Below, in pieces: positions 7,364-13,333 of a DNA stretch of 14,843 nucleotides; position 1 is the stretch's first letter, and each line of letters begins with the position of its first letter. Where the stretch lies: positions 1 to 14,843 of the forward strand of contig JBFHKO010000038.1 of the NCBI GenBank assembly GCA_041595355.1, read 5' to 3'. The notes under the pieces are model-generated. The model did no database searches. It worked only from the letters and a program-made list of their open reading frames with translations, and was not told the origin of the DNA. Both the position numbers and the translations under genes were made by a program. The stretch comes from JBFHKO01 sp041595355 (lineage in GTDB: Bacteria; Pseudomonadota; Gammaproteobacteria; Enterobacterales; Aeromonadaceae).

Positions 7364-7899
7364 TGACGCTCGATGTAAAGCAGCACCTCGCCGACCCGGA
7401 AGCCGAACTTGCGAATGATGGCCCTATTGATGAGTCGCTGTTCATCCAGCAGGTACATCCAGTCGTCGAAGTCGACCTTGACCCTGTCGCCATCCTTCAG
7501 CCGAAGATCCAGGCGATAGTGCCAATTGAGGGCAAAGCCGGCAGCCTGTCCCTGCGCCTCACCGACGATGTCGTCGGCACGTCCCAGATAGCGACCCTCG
7601 GCCTGTTTTTCCAGCCGCCAGACCCGCCGCTCCCGGCGACCATCGGCATAGCGAAACTGCTCATCGAGCACCCCCTGGTCGCCCTGCCAGCGCCCCTGCA
7701 TGCTGACGCTGAAACGTTCGGTGACCCGGCCACTGCGATCCAGCACCAGACCATGGGCCACCAGCGGGCCGTCGAAAAACTGCTCCAGCCGAAAGGAGGG
7801 CGTGCTGCCCTGGTAATCCTCCAGGCCCGCCGTACAGCCGGCCAGGCCCAGCAGCGCGAGAGCACACAGCAAACCCCGGTATCGGATGCATGGGTACAT
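7351..7899 (-). CDS. DUF3833 family lipoprotein
   Basis: The 182-residue protein starts with a lipoprotein signal peptide ending LAGC (lipidated C22, followed by Thr, so outer-membrane sorting is expected). The mature sequence has the hallmarks of DUF3833: FRLEQFFDGPLVAHGLVLDR near the start, GVLDEQFRYADGRRERRVW in the middle, ALNWHYRLDL, and DFDDWMYLLDEQRLINRA close to the C-terminus. The repeated beta-strand pattern is reminiscent of a lipocalin-like barrel (inference). No biochemical role is established to my knowledge. The start at 7899 has AGGAGA 6 bases upstream and overlaps by one base (TGATG) the stop of the chalcone-isomerase-like gene. It is the last gene of the presumed membrane-lipid operon, and its lipoprotein nature fits a role in handling acyl chains or lipids at the envelope. 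Confidence 0.88.
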   Translation of the reverse strand: MYPCIRYRGLLCALALLGLAGCTAGLEDYQGSTPSFRLEQFFDGPLVAHGLVLDRSGRVTERFSVSMQGRWQGDQGVLDEQFRYADGRRERRVWRLEKQAEGRYLGRADDIVGEAQGQAAGFALNWHYRLDLRLKDGDRVKVDFDDWMYLLDEQRLINRAIIRKFGFRVGEVLLYIERQPPG

Positions 7900-8432
7900 C
7901 AGCGTTCTCCTGTCAGTTGACGGCGCAATTGTGGCGCCCGGGTACGGGGCGACAACCAGATGTCCAGGAATGCCTCGCCAAAGGCGGGCGTGTCGATGGC
8001 ACCCAGGTAGCGGCCCTGATGGTAAAAATGACTGCTGCCCTTGCCATCCAGATACAGGCTCAGCTGCTGGCCGGTGGTGACATCCGGCCACAGTCTGGCC
8101 AGCGCCGCGCTCCAGACCTGCTGCTGCCAACCGTCGACGCCCAGCCGCTGCCACTCTCCCCGGGTGGTCTCCAGCAGTTGGTCGCGGCTGATATCGCGGG
8201 CATAACGCAGCTGCAGCAACAGCGGCCGTTGCCCCCGGCGGTAGCGCCCGTCAGCGCTTAGCAGGCGGGCATCGTAGAGCTTCCACCACAGCCAGTGCAT
8301 GCTGCCCTTGCCCACGGTTCTGAGGCTGGGCTCCAGGGCCGCCATGGCGGGTGCCGCGCCACCCGGAACCGGCGCGGCGACCACCAGCAGCAACAGCACC
8401 AGCAGGCCCTGTGTGAAGAGGCGATGATTCAT
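7899..8432 (-). CDS. Secreted chalcone-isomerase-like protein
   Basis: The 177-residue product has a signal peptide (MNHRLFTQGLLVLLLLVVAA, likely cut near APAMA at about residues 27-31) and a mature domain of the bacterial chalcone isomerase-like type. It shows VGKGSMHWLWWKLYDARLLS (about 40-59), then LLLQLRYARDISRDQLLETT and a late GRYLGAIDTPAFGEAFLDIWLS. In plants this fold includes both flavonoid isomerases and fatty-acid-binding proteins. Bacterial secreted relatives have no proven substrate, so isomerase activity should not be assumed. The start at 8432 is within an ATGA overlap with the DUF2878 stop, with GGGGAG 8 bases upstream, and the stop overlaps the DUF3833 start. Its place behind a Cfa-like enzyme suggests that it binds or processes modified fatty acyl chains in the periplasm (inference). 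Confidence 0.85.
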   Translation of the reverse strand: MNHRLFTQGLLVLLLLVVAAPVPGGAAPAMAALEPSLRTVGKGSMHWLWWKLYDARLLSADGRYRRGQRPLLLQLRYARDISRDQLLETTRGEWQRLGVDGWQQQVWSAALARLWPDVTTGQQLSLYLDGKGSSHFYHQGRYLGAIDTPAFGEAFLDIWLSPRTRAPQLRRQLTGER

Positions 8433-8917
8433 GGCGACGACTCCCCGTTTTTTGCCAGCAGATAAACAAACAGCGGTAACCACAGCGCCCAGAGCAGCGC
8501 CAGCAACAATCCCGTCGCCACGCCGCCCAGGGGCAGCGCCACGGCCCCCAATAGCCAGGCGCCCAGATAACTCGACGCGCCCAGCAACGCGCCCAGCCAG
8601 GGCAGCCAGGCGCGGCGGAGCCACAGCCAGGGCGCACCATGGGGCAGACTCACCGCAAAGCCGCACCAGAGCAGTGCCAGCCACAGAGGCGGCCAGGAGG
8701 AGGGGAACTGGAATACCCCCAGGCGAGTCAGCAGGGCATCCAGGGCAAAGCCGGCCAGTCCCGCCAGCAGGGCCACCCCATCCAGCCATCGGGTGGGCGT
8801 GAAGCAAAAATGCAGCAACAGCAGCGCCAGCAGCCAGGGCACGGCGGCGGCACGGCCCAGCACCGCCAGCCACCAGAAGGCGGTAAATCCCAGTAGCTGA
8901 CTCAGCTGCCAGACCAT
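8429..8917 (-). CDS. DUF2878 integral membrane protein
   Basis: The 162-residue protein is very hydrophobic. Helical segments are expected around FTAFWWLAVL, WLLALLLLHFCF, GVALLAGLAGFALDALL, WPPLWLALLWCGFAV, LGALLGASSYLGAWLLGAVAL and GLLLALLWALWLPLFVYLLA, so about five or six membrane helices. The opening MVWQLSQLLGF and the FALDALLTRLGVFQFP loop fit the DUF2878 family, which often sits beside Cfa-like and chalcone-isomerase-like genes in other proteobacteria (recalled, not searched). The start at 8917 is chosen for that opening; it lies 16 bases inside the end of the cfa-like gene, and longer in-frame starts lie still deeper in that gene and read as shadow sequence. The stop overlaps the next gene by 4 bases. 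Function is unknown; an inner-membrane lipid or redox role is only a guess. Confidence 0.84.
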   Translation of the reverse strand: MVWQLSQLLGFTAFWWLAVLGRAAAVPWLLALLLLHFCFTPTRWLDGVALLAGLAGFALDALLTRLGVFQFPSSWPPLWLALLWCGFAVSLPHGAPWLWLRRAWLPWLGALLGASSYLGAWLLGAVALPLGGVATGLLLALLWALWLPLFVYLLAKNGESSP

Positions 8918-10146
8918 GCACTGGGCCCCGGCTTGGTGGCTTCGAGCTGTACCAGGCCGATGACCCGCTCGCTGAACCCCCCTTCGCAATAACAGAAATA
9001 AAAGCGCCACAGACGACGGAATTCGTCGCCGAAGCCCAGTTCGGCCAACTCGCCGGCGCCATTTTCGAGTCGCGTCCGCCAGTCGGCCAGGGTGCGCGCA
9101 TAGTGGGGGCCATAATCCTGCAGCCGCACCAGTAGCAGATCCGTCTGCTCGGTAAGATGGCGCAGCATCTCGCCGATGCAGGGCAAGGCGCCCCCCGGGA
9201 AGATGTGGCGCTGGATGAAGTCCACCCGCTTGCGGTACCTGTCGTAGCGACGGTCGTCTATGGTGATGGCCTGGATCAACAAACGGCCGTCGGGTTTGAG
9301 CAGATGCCCCAGGCGGCGGAAGAAGCCGGGCAGGTAGGCATGTCCCACCGCCTCTATCATCTCGATACTGACCAGCTTGTCATACTGCCCCTCCAGCAAA
9401 CGGTAGTCCTGCTTGAGCAAGGTGATGCGCTCATTGAGCCCTTCCCGGGCGATCCACTCCCGCGCATGGGCATACTGCGCCTCGGAGATGGTGGTGGTGG
9501 TCACCCGGCAGCCGTAGTGGCGGGCGGCAAAGATAGCCAGCCCGCCCCAGCCGGTACCTATCTCCAGCAGGTGATCCTCGGGGCCGAGGGCCAGCTTGTC
9601 ACAGATGGTCTTGAGTTTGTGCTGCTGGGCCGCCGCCAGGTTCGCCGCGTCGTGAGGATAGATGGCCGAGGAGTATTGCATCCAGGGATCCAGCAGCCCC
9701 GCATAGAGGCCATTGCCGAGATCGTAGTGCGCGCGGATGTTGCTGCGGGCGCCCGCCAGGCTGTTGCGCTGGCGCCACTGCTGCCAGCGTTGCAGCGGCC
9801 GGGTCAACCAGCCCAGCGCCTGCTCCAGCCGCTCCAGCACCTCCTGATTGCGTGCCATGATGCGGATGAGGCTGGTCAGATCCGGTGTCTGCCACTGCCC
9901 GGCCACATAACTTTCGGCGGCGGCGATGGAGCCGCCGCGCAACAGGCGAGCATAGACCGCCGGATCGCGGATGACGATCCGGGCCTGCAGCGGCGCCAAC
10001 GGATCGCCGAACCGGATCAGCTCATCGCCCTCCTGCAGGGTCAGGCCAGCCTGTTGCACCCCCGCGAGCAGGCGAAACAGCAGGCTGCGGATCAGCCGCG
10101 CCCTCAATCCTGTCGCCGGGGTGGCGACCGTGCCGTCACATTCCAT
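8902..10146 (-). CDS. Cfa-family SAM-dependent fatty-acyl methyltransferase (UfaM-like candidate)
   Basis: The 414-residue protein is a cyclopropane-fatty-acyl-phospholipid synthase homologue, which transfers a methyl from SAM to the double bond of unsaturated acyl chains in membrane phospholipids. It has the N-terminal lipid-facing domain (GGSIAAAESYVAGQW, 71-85), RAHYDLGNGLY (138-148), DPWMQYSSAIY (153-163), SAM motif LLEIGTGWGGLAIFAARHYG (193-212), QDYR (246-249) and IEMIEAVG (261-268). Of the E. coli Cfa active-site residues, Glu (E265), Tyr (Y349) and the late Cys (C387) are kept, but Cys139 is replaced by Ser (S160) and His266 by Gln (Q292). That departure, and the flanking DUF1365 and FAD genes, favour a methylase of the furan-fatty-acid type over a housekeeping cyclopropane synthase (inference). 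The start at 10146 has a strong GAGGAGGAG site; the 32 bases before it follow the DUF1365 stop. Confidence 0.9.
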   Translation of the reverse strand: MECDGTVATPATGLRARLIRSLLFRLLAGVQQAGLTLQEGDELIRFGDPLAPLQARIVIRDPAVYARLLRGGSIAAAESYVAGQWQTPDLTSLIRIMARNQEVLERLEQALGWLTRPLQRWQQWRQRNSLAGARSNIRAHYDLGNGLYAGLLDPWMQYSSAIYPHDAANLAAAQQHKLKTICDKLALGPEDHLLEIGTGWGGLAIFAARHYGCRVTTTTISEAQYAHAREWIAREGLNERITLLKQDYRLLEGQYDKLVSIEMIEAVGHAYLPGFFRRLGHLLKPDGRLLIQAITIDDRRYDRYRKRVDFIQRHIFPGGALPCIGEMLRHLTEQTDLLLVRLQDYGPHYARTLADWRTRLENGAGELAELGFGDEFRRLWRFYFCYCEGGFSERVIGLVQLEATKPGPSAWSGS

Positions 10147-10151
10147 GCGCG

Positions 10152-10160
10152 CTCCTCCTC
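10152..10160 (-). promoter_or_regulatory. Strong ribosome binding site of the cfa-like gene
   Basis: GAGGAGGAG on the minus strand ends 5 bases before the ATG at 10146-10144. It fixes the start, in place of a much longer in-frame extension that would run through the DUF1365 gene. The cfa-like gene and the SDR/FAD junction are the places in this run where neighbours do not overlap, and both have strong sites. Confidence 0.7.
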
Positions 10161-10178
10161 GAATGGGATTGCCACCCG

Positions 10179-10922
10179 TCAGGGGTGACCATGAAAGGGC
10201 ACCCGTTTGGCAAACAGGCGCAGCGCCTGCCAGTAGATACCCGCCAGTATGTTCACCGTCATGAGGGGCCAGTGGCGCCACAGCAGGCCGCCCAGCCCGG
10301 CCACCAGGGGCTGGCGTTCCAGCGCCAGCGTGGCATCGAACAGCTTGCCCGCTGCAGCGCCGTCCCGCGGCCAGTTCTCGATATGCACCAGCAGATGCGC
10401 CCCTGGCGCCCGGACCCGCCAGTGGTAACGCAGGGCCATCTCCATGAACGGCGATACCGGAAAGGCCTTCTCGGTGGGCTGAGGCGCCACCAGATCCACC
10501 AGGTAGCAGTGATGCTCGCCCCAGGGGGTGTTGCTCACCTCTGCCAGCAGATAGCGCGCCTGCTCGCCCCGGTAGCAAAAATAGAAATTGACCGGCGAAA
10601 AATAGAGCCCCCAGCAGCGCAGATTGGCCAGCTGCACCACCCGCTCCTCGGGAAACGCCTCGCCACCCAGCTGCGCCACTGTCTGCCAGACCGCCTGCCT
10701 GAGGGGCAGAGCCGGATCGACACCGGCCAGAAAATCGCGCCGGTACCAGCTCACCTGGGCGAAACGCTCCAGGCCAAACCAGGGGCAGCGCGCCACCACC
10801 TGCGGCAGCTCATCCAGATCCAGGGCCAGCATGTAGAGACGGTAACGAAAGGCATGCCGCCGCGGGCGATAACGCCGGTGGCTCACCCAGCCGCTGTAGA
10901 ACGCACTGTGCAGTTCCGTCAT
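10179..10922 (-). CDS. DUF1365 protein (UfaO-like candidate)
   Basis: The 247-residue protein belongs to the DUF1365 family. It shows the family's N-terminal SGWVSHRRYRPRRHAFRY (about 10-27), the central FSPVNFYFCYR (108-118), EVSNTPWGEHHCY (128-140) and PVSPFMEM (155-162). The conserved His, Cys, Glu and Tyr residues could bind a metal or a substrate, but no cofactor site is proven by sequence. In Rhodobacter sphaeroides a DUF1365 gene next to a flavin oxidoreductase is part of the furan fatty acid pathway, where UfaO is implicated in O2-dependent ring formation; that this protein is the UfaO equivalent is inference from family and context. The start at 10922 forms an ATGA overlap with the stop of the FAD oxidoreductase gene and lacks a good ribosome site of its own, so translation is probably coupled. 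An in-frame ATG eight codons earlier is less likely. Confidence 0.87.
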   Translation of the reverse strand: MTELHSAFYSGWVSHRRYRPRRHAFRYRLYMLALDLDELPQVVARCPWFGLERFAQVSWYRRDFLAGVDPALPLRQAVWQTVAQLGGEAFPEERVVQLANLRCWGLYFSPVNFYFCYRGEQARYLLAEVSNTPWGEHHCYLVDLVAPQPTEKAFPVSPFMEMALRYHWRVRAPGAHLLVHIENWPRDGAAAGKLFDATLALERQPLVAGLGGLLWRHWPLMTVNILAGIYWQALRLFAKRVPFHGHP

Positions 10923-12166
10923 AACGCGACGCCGAAGCGGGCACACACCTCCAGGGCACTGCGCACACCATCTTCATGAAAGCCGTTATGCCAGTAGGCA
11001 CCACAGAAGTGGGTCGCGCCGAGGCCGCAGATCTCGTTGCGGCGCCCCTGGGCGGCGATGGCCGCCTGGGTGAATTGGGGGTGGCTGTAGTCAAAACGGG
11101 CCAGAATGCGGGCCGGATCGATAAGCTCACTGCGGTTGAGGGTGACGCAGAAGGTCTCGCCGGCCCCGATCCCCTGCAGCCGGTTCATGTCATAGGTGAC
11201 GGCGGCCGGACGCGCCTCGTCGTCATCCAGCAGGTAATTCCAGCTGGCCCAGGCTCGCGGGCTGCGGGGTAACAGCCGCACATCCGTATGCAGCACCACC
11301 TCGTTGTCACGGTAGGGAATGGCGCCCAAAATCTGACGCTCGGCCAGCGAGGCATCCTCGAGCAGCTGCAGGGCCTGATCGCTGTGGCAAGCCAGGATGA
11401 CGGCGTCGAAGTGGCTCTCCCCATCGGCACTAGCCAGGGTCACCCCGTCTGCGCGGCGCCGGATCCCCCGTACCGGGGTGGCCAGACGGATGCCGCCTTG
11501 CCAATGGCGGATCAGCGGCTCGATATAGCTGCGCGAACCACCGGGTAGCACATACCACTGAGGGCGATCCACCACGTTGAGCAGGCCATGCTGCTCGAAA
11601 AAGCCCAGGAAGAACGTCAGCGGAATGCGGCGCATGTCATCCAGTGAGGCCGACCAGATGGCGGCGCCCATGGGCAGTATGTAGCGGCGGATGAAAAAAT
11701 CGCCATAGCCGCCGGCCTGCAGATAGTCGCCAAGGGTGGTCCAGCGTGCCAGGCGTCCCTCGGCCAGGTGACGGCGCGCCTGGCGGTTGAAACGCAAAAT
11801 GTCCCTGATAAACCGATAAAATGGCAGGCTCAGCAGATTGCGGCGCTGGGCAAACAGGCTGTTGAGATCATGGCCGTTGTATTCGAAACCGCTGGGCCCA
11901 TGGCGCACCGAGAAGCTCATCTCGGTAGGCTGCGGTGTAAGCCCCAGCCGGGAGAGCAGGCGATTGAAGCGCGGATAGGTGCGATCGTTGAACACGATGA
12001 AGCCGGTATCGACGGCATGGGTCCGGCCTGCCAGCGGCACATCCAGGGTATGGGTATGGCCGCCCAGGTAGTCGTTGGCCTCGTACAGGGTGATCGAATG
12101 CTGTTTCGCCAGCAGATAACCGCAGACCAGCCCCGAGATGCCACTGCCGACAATCGCTATCCGCAT
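10919..12166 (-). CDS. FAD-dependent amine-oxidase-like oxidoreductase (COG2907 type; UfaD-like candidate)
   Basis: The 415-residue protein opens with a Rossmann FAD site, IVGSGISG (G7-x-G9-x-x-G12), the ribose-binding acid E29 and GGHTHT (35-40). It goes on with VDTGFIVFNDRTYPRFNRLL, typical of the flavin amine oxidase/phytoene desaturase-like group, and a late NRLQGIGAGETFCVTLN segment. The group oxidises or desaturates hydrophobic substrates. In plants a related oxidase domain is fused to cyclopropane synthase, and in R. sphaeroides a neighbour of the DUF1365 gene of this type is tied to the fatty acid desaturase step UfaD. A role as acyl-chain desaturase on methylated phospholipid chains is therefore plausible (inference). 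AAGGAGG lies 6 bases before the start at 12166. There is a 22-base gap from the SDR gene upstream and a 4-base overlap with the DUF1365 gene downstream. No signal peptide is seen, so it is probably cytoplasmic, perhaps at the inner membrane face. Confidence 0.9.
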   Translation of the reverse strand: MRIAIVGSGISGLVCGYLLAKQHSITLYEANDYLGGHTHTLDVPLAGRTHAVDTGFIVFNDRTYPRFNRLLSRLGLTPQPTEMSFSVRHGPSGFEYNGHDLNSLFAQRRNLLSLPFYRFIRDILRFNRQARRHLAEGRLARWTTLGDYLQAGGYGDFFIRRYILPMGAAIWSASLDDMRRIPLTFFLGFFEQHGLLNVVDRPQWYVLPGGSRSYIEPLIRHWQGGIRLATPVRGIRRRADGVTLASADGESHFDAVILACHSDQALQLLEDASLAERQILGAIPYRDNEVVLHTDVRLLPRSPRAWASWNYLLDDDEARPAAVTYDMNRLQGIGAGETFCVTLNRSELIDPARILARFDYSHPQFTQAAIAAQGRRNEICGLGATHFCGAYWHNGFHEDGVRSALEVCARFGVAL

Positions 12167-12188
12167 GCCCCGCCTCCTTGGTGGTTGC

Positions 12189-12914
12189 TTACCCTTTCAT
12201 CATGAACTGCGCCAGACGAACCCACCAGCCGGTCGGCAGCCAGGCGAGCAACGCCATGCTCCAGTGCAGACGCCGTGGAAAGGCGATGCGGCTTTTGCCC
12301 TTGTCCAGCCCCTGGCGGATGCGCCGCGCCGCCGCTTGCGTCGTCATCAGGGTCGGCATGGGAAAGTCGTTCTTGTCGGTGAGCGGGGTACGCACGAAGC
12401 CGGGCTGAATGAGGCTCACGCCGATGCCATGCCGATAGAGATCCAGCCGCAGACAGGCCGCCAGATAGTCAATGCCGGCCTTGCTGGCACCGTAGGCCTC
12501 GGAACGGGTCAGCGGCAGGCGGGTCACCGCCGAACCCACCAGCGCCAGCCGGCCGCCGCGCTGAAGCTTGGGCAGCATGGCCGCCAGCACGTTGCCGGTC
12601 CCGATGAGGTTGGTGTCGATGACCCGGGCAAACCGCTCATCATCGAAGGGGATGACGCTGTCCATATATTCACAGGTGCCGGCGTTGAGAATGAGTAGAT
12701 CCAGCGGCGGTACCCGCTCTGCCAGCCGGGCCAGGGCCGGTCGGTCCGACTGGTCGCACTGACAGGGCTCGATGCCCGTCGCCTCGGCCTGCAGGGCTTC
12801 CAGGCGTCCGGCATCCCGTCCCAGGGCAAACACCTGCCAGCCAGCATGGCTGTAATCCAGTGCCAGTTGCCGGCCGATACCGGAGCTGGCGCCGGTGATG
12901 AGTGCGCGTTTCAT
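12189..12914 (-). CDS. Short-chain dehydrogenase/reductase (classical SDR)
   Basis: The 241-residue protein is a classical SDR with all catalytic parts in place: cofactor-binding TGASSGIG (7-14), D54, N77-A-G, structural N102, and the S128, Y141, K145 triad (YGASK). R33 after the second strand (ALGRD) suggests NADP(H) preference. After the catalytic core the C-terminus carries a hydrophobic patch, MALLAWLPTGWWV, which may attach it to the membrane or a lipid substrate. The substrate cannot be read from sequence; an oxidised acyl chain or lipid-peroxidation aldehyde/ketone would fit the operon. AAGGAGG lies 8 bases before the start at 12914, which overlaps the stop of the NTF2-like gene (ATGA). 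An SDR gene also occurs in the R. sphaeroides sigma-E/ChrR regulon cluster with the DUF1365 and flavin genes (from memory). Confidence 0.92.
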   Translation of the reverse strand: MKRALITGASSGIGRQLALDYSHAGWQVFALGRDAGRLEALQAEATGIEPCQCDQSDRPALARLAERVPPLDLLILNAGTCEYMDSVIPFDDERFARVIDTNLIGTGNVLAAMLPKLQRGGRLALVGSAVTRLPLTRSEAYGASKAGIDYLAACLRLDLYRHGIGVSLIQPGFVRTPLTDKNDFPMPTLMTTQAAARRIRQGLDKGKSRIAFPRRLHWSMALLAWLPTGWWVRLAQFMMKG

Positions 12915-13333
12915 GTGCTCAACCTCCTTTTCAGCCCGCGGATCAGCGCGCCCAGCAGCGGCAGCCGTTCATAGAACAGGGCCCCCAGATCGAAGTAGTC
13001 CCGGTGCCAGTAGATGCGCTCATTGAAGCGCAGCTGGCTCGCTCCCTCGACGGCAAAAGGCTGCCCCGCCTGCAGGCGCGGATGGCTCAGGGTCATGGTC
13101 CAGCGGATCCAGGCCACCCCCTCCCCTTCATCGACCCCCTCGATGCTGAACCGGCAATCGCTGACATTCGCATACAGGCCGGCAAAGTAATGCCGCAAAG
13201 CCTCACGGCCGTCGATGCGGTGGGCCGGATCCACGAATTGCACCTCGGGCGCATAGACCTCATCCAGGCGCTGCAGATTGTGGCGGTCGAGTTGCTGATA
13301 GAGCGCCACGAAACGGGTGATCAGATCAGACAT
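12911..13333 (-). CDS. NTF2-like/SnoaL-like protein
   Basis: The 140-residue protein has the layout of the NTF2-like alpha+beta cone fold: an N-terminal helix (MSDLITRFVALYQQLDRHNL), then LDEVYAPEVQFVDPAHRIDGREALRHYFAGL (about 22-52), followed by curved-sheet strands including WIRWTMTL, EGASQLRFN and RIYWHRDYFD. The FVDPAH segment and the late HRDYFD are typical of SnoaL-like small enzymes and binding proteins; the D and H residues could act in an isomerase, hydratase or cyclase reaction. No signal peptide is present. The start at 13333 is fixed by AAGGAGG 8 bases upstream and lies 8 bases inside the end of the photolyase gene; the gene ends in an ATGA overlap with the SDR start. The longer in-frame extension is a shadow of the photolyase gene. 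Function is unknown; coupling to the SDR suggests they act together. Confidence 0.88.
   Translation of the reverse strand: MSDLITRFVALYQQLDRHNLQRLDEVYAPEVQFVDPAHRIDGREALRHYFAGLYANVSDCRFSIEGVDEGEGVAWIRWTMTLSHPRLQAGQPFAVEGASQLRFNERIYWHRDYFDLGALFYERLPLLGALIRGLKRRLST

Noticed and set aside
7361..7390. TTGACG on the plus strand as a -35 element
   Set aside because: It faces into the antisense strand of the DUF3833 gene, no gene follows in that direction and no -10 is suitably spaced.
7900..9113. Long in-frame extensions upstream of the DUF3833 and chalcone-isomerase-like genes
   Set aside because: They run through neighbouring genes, and signal peptides plus ribosome sites define the shorter starts at 7899 and 8432.
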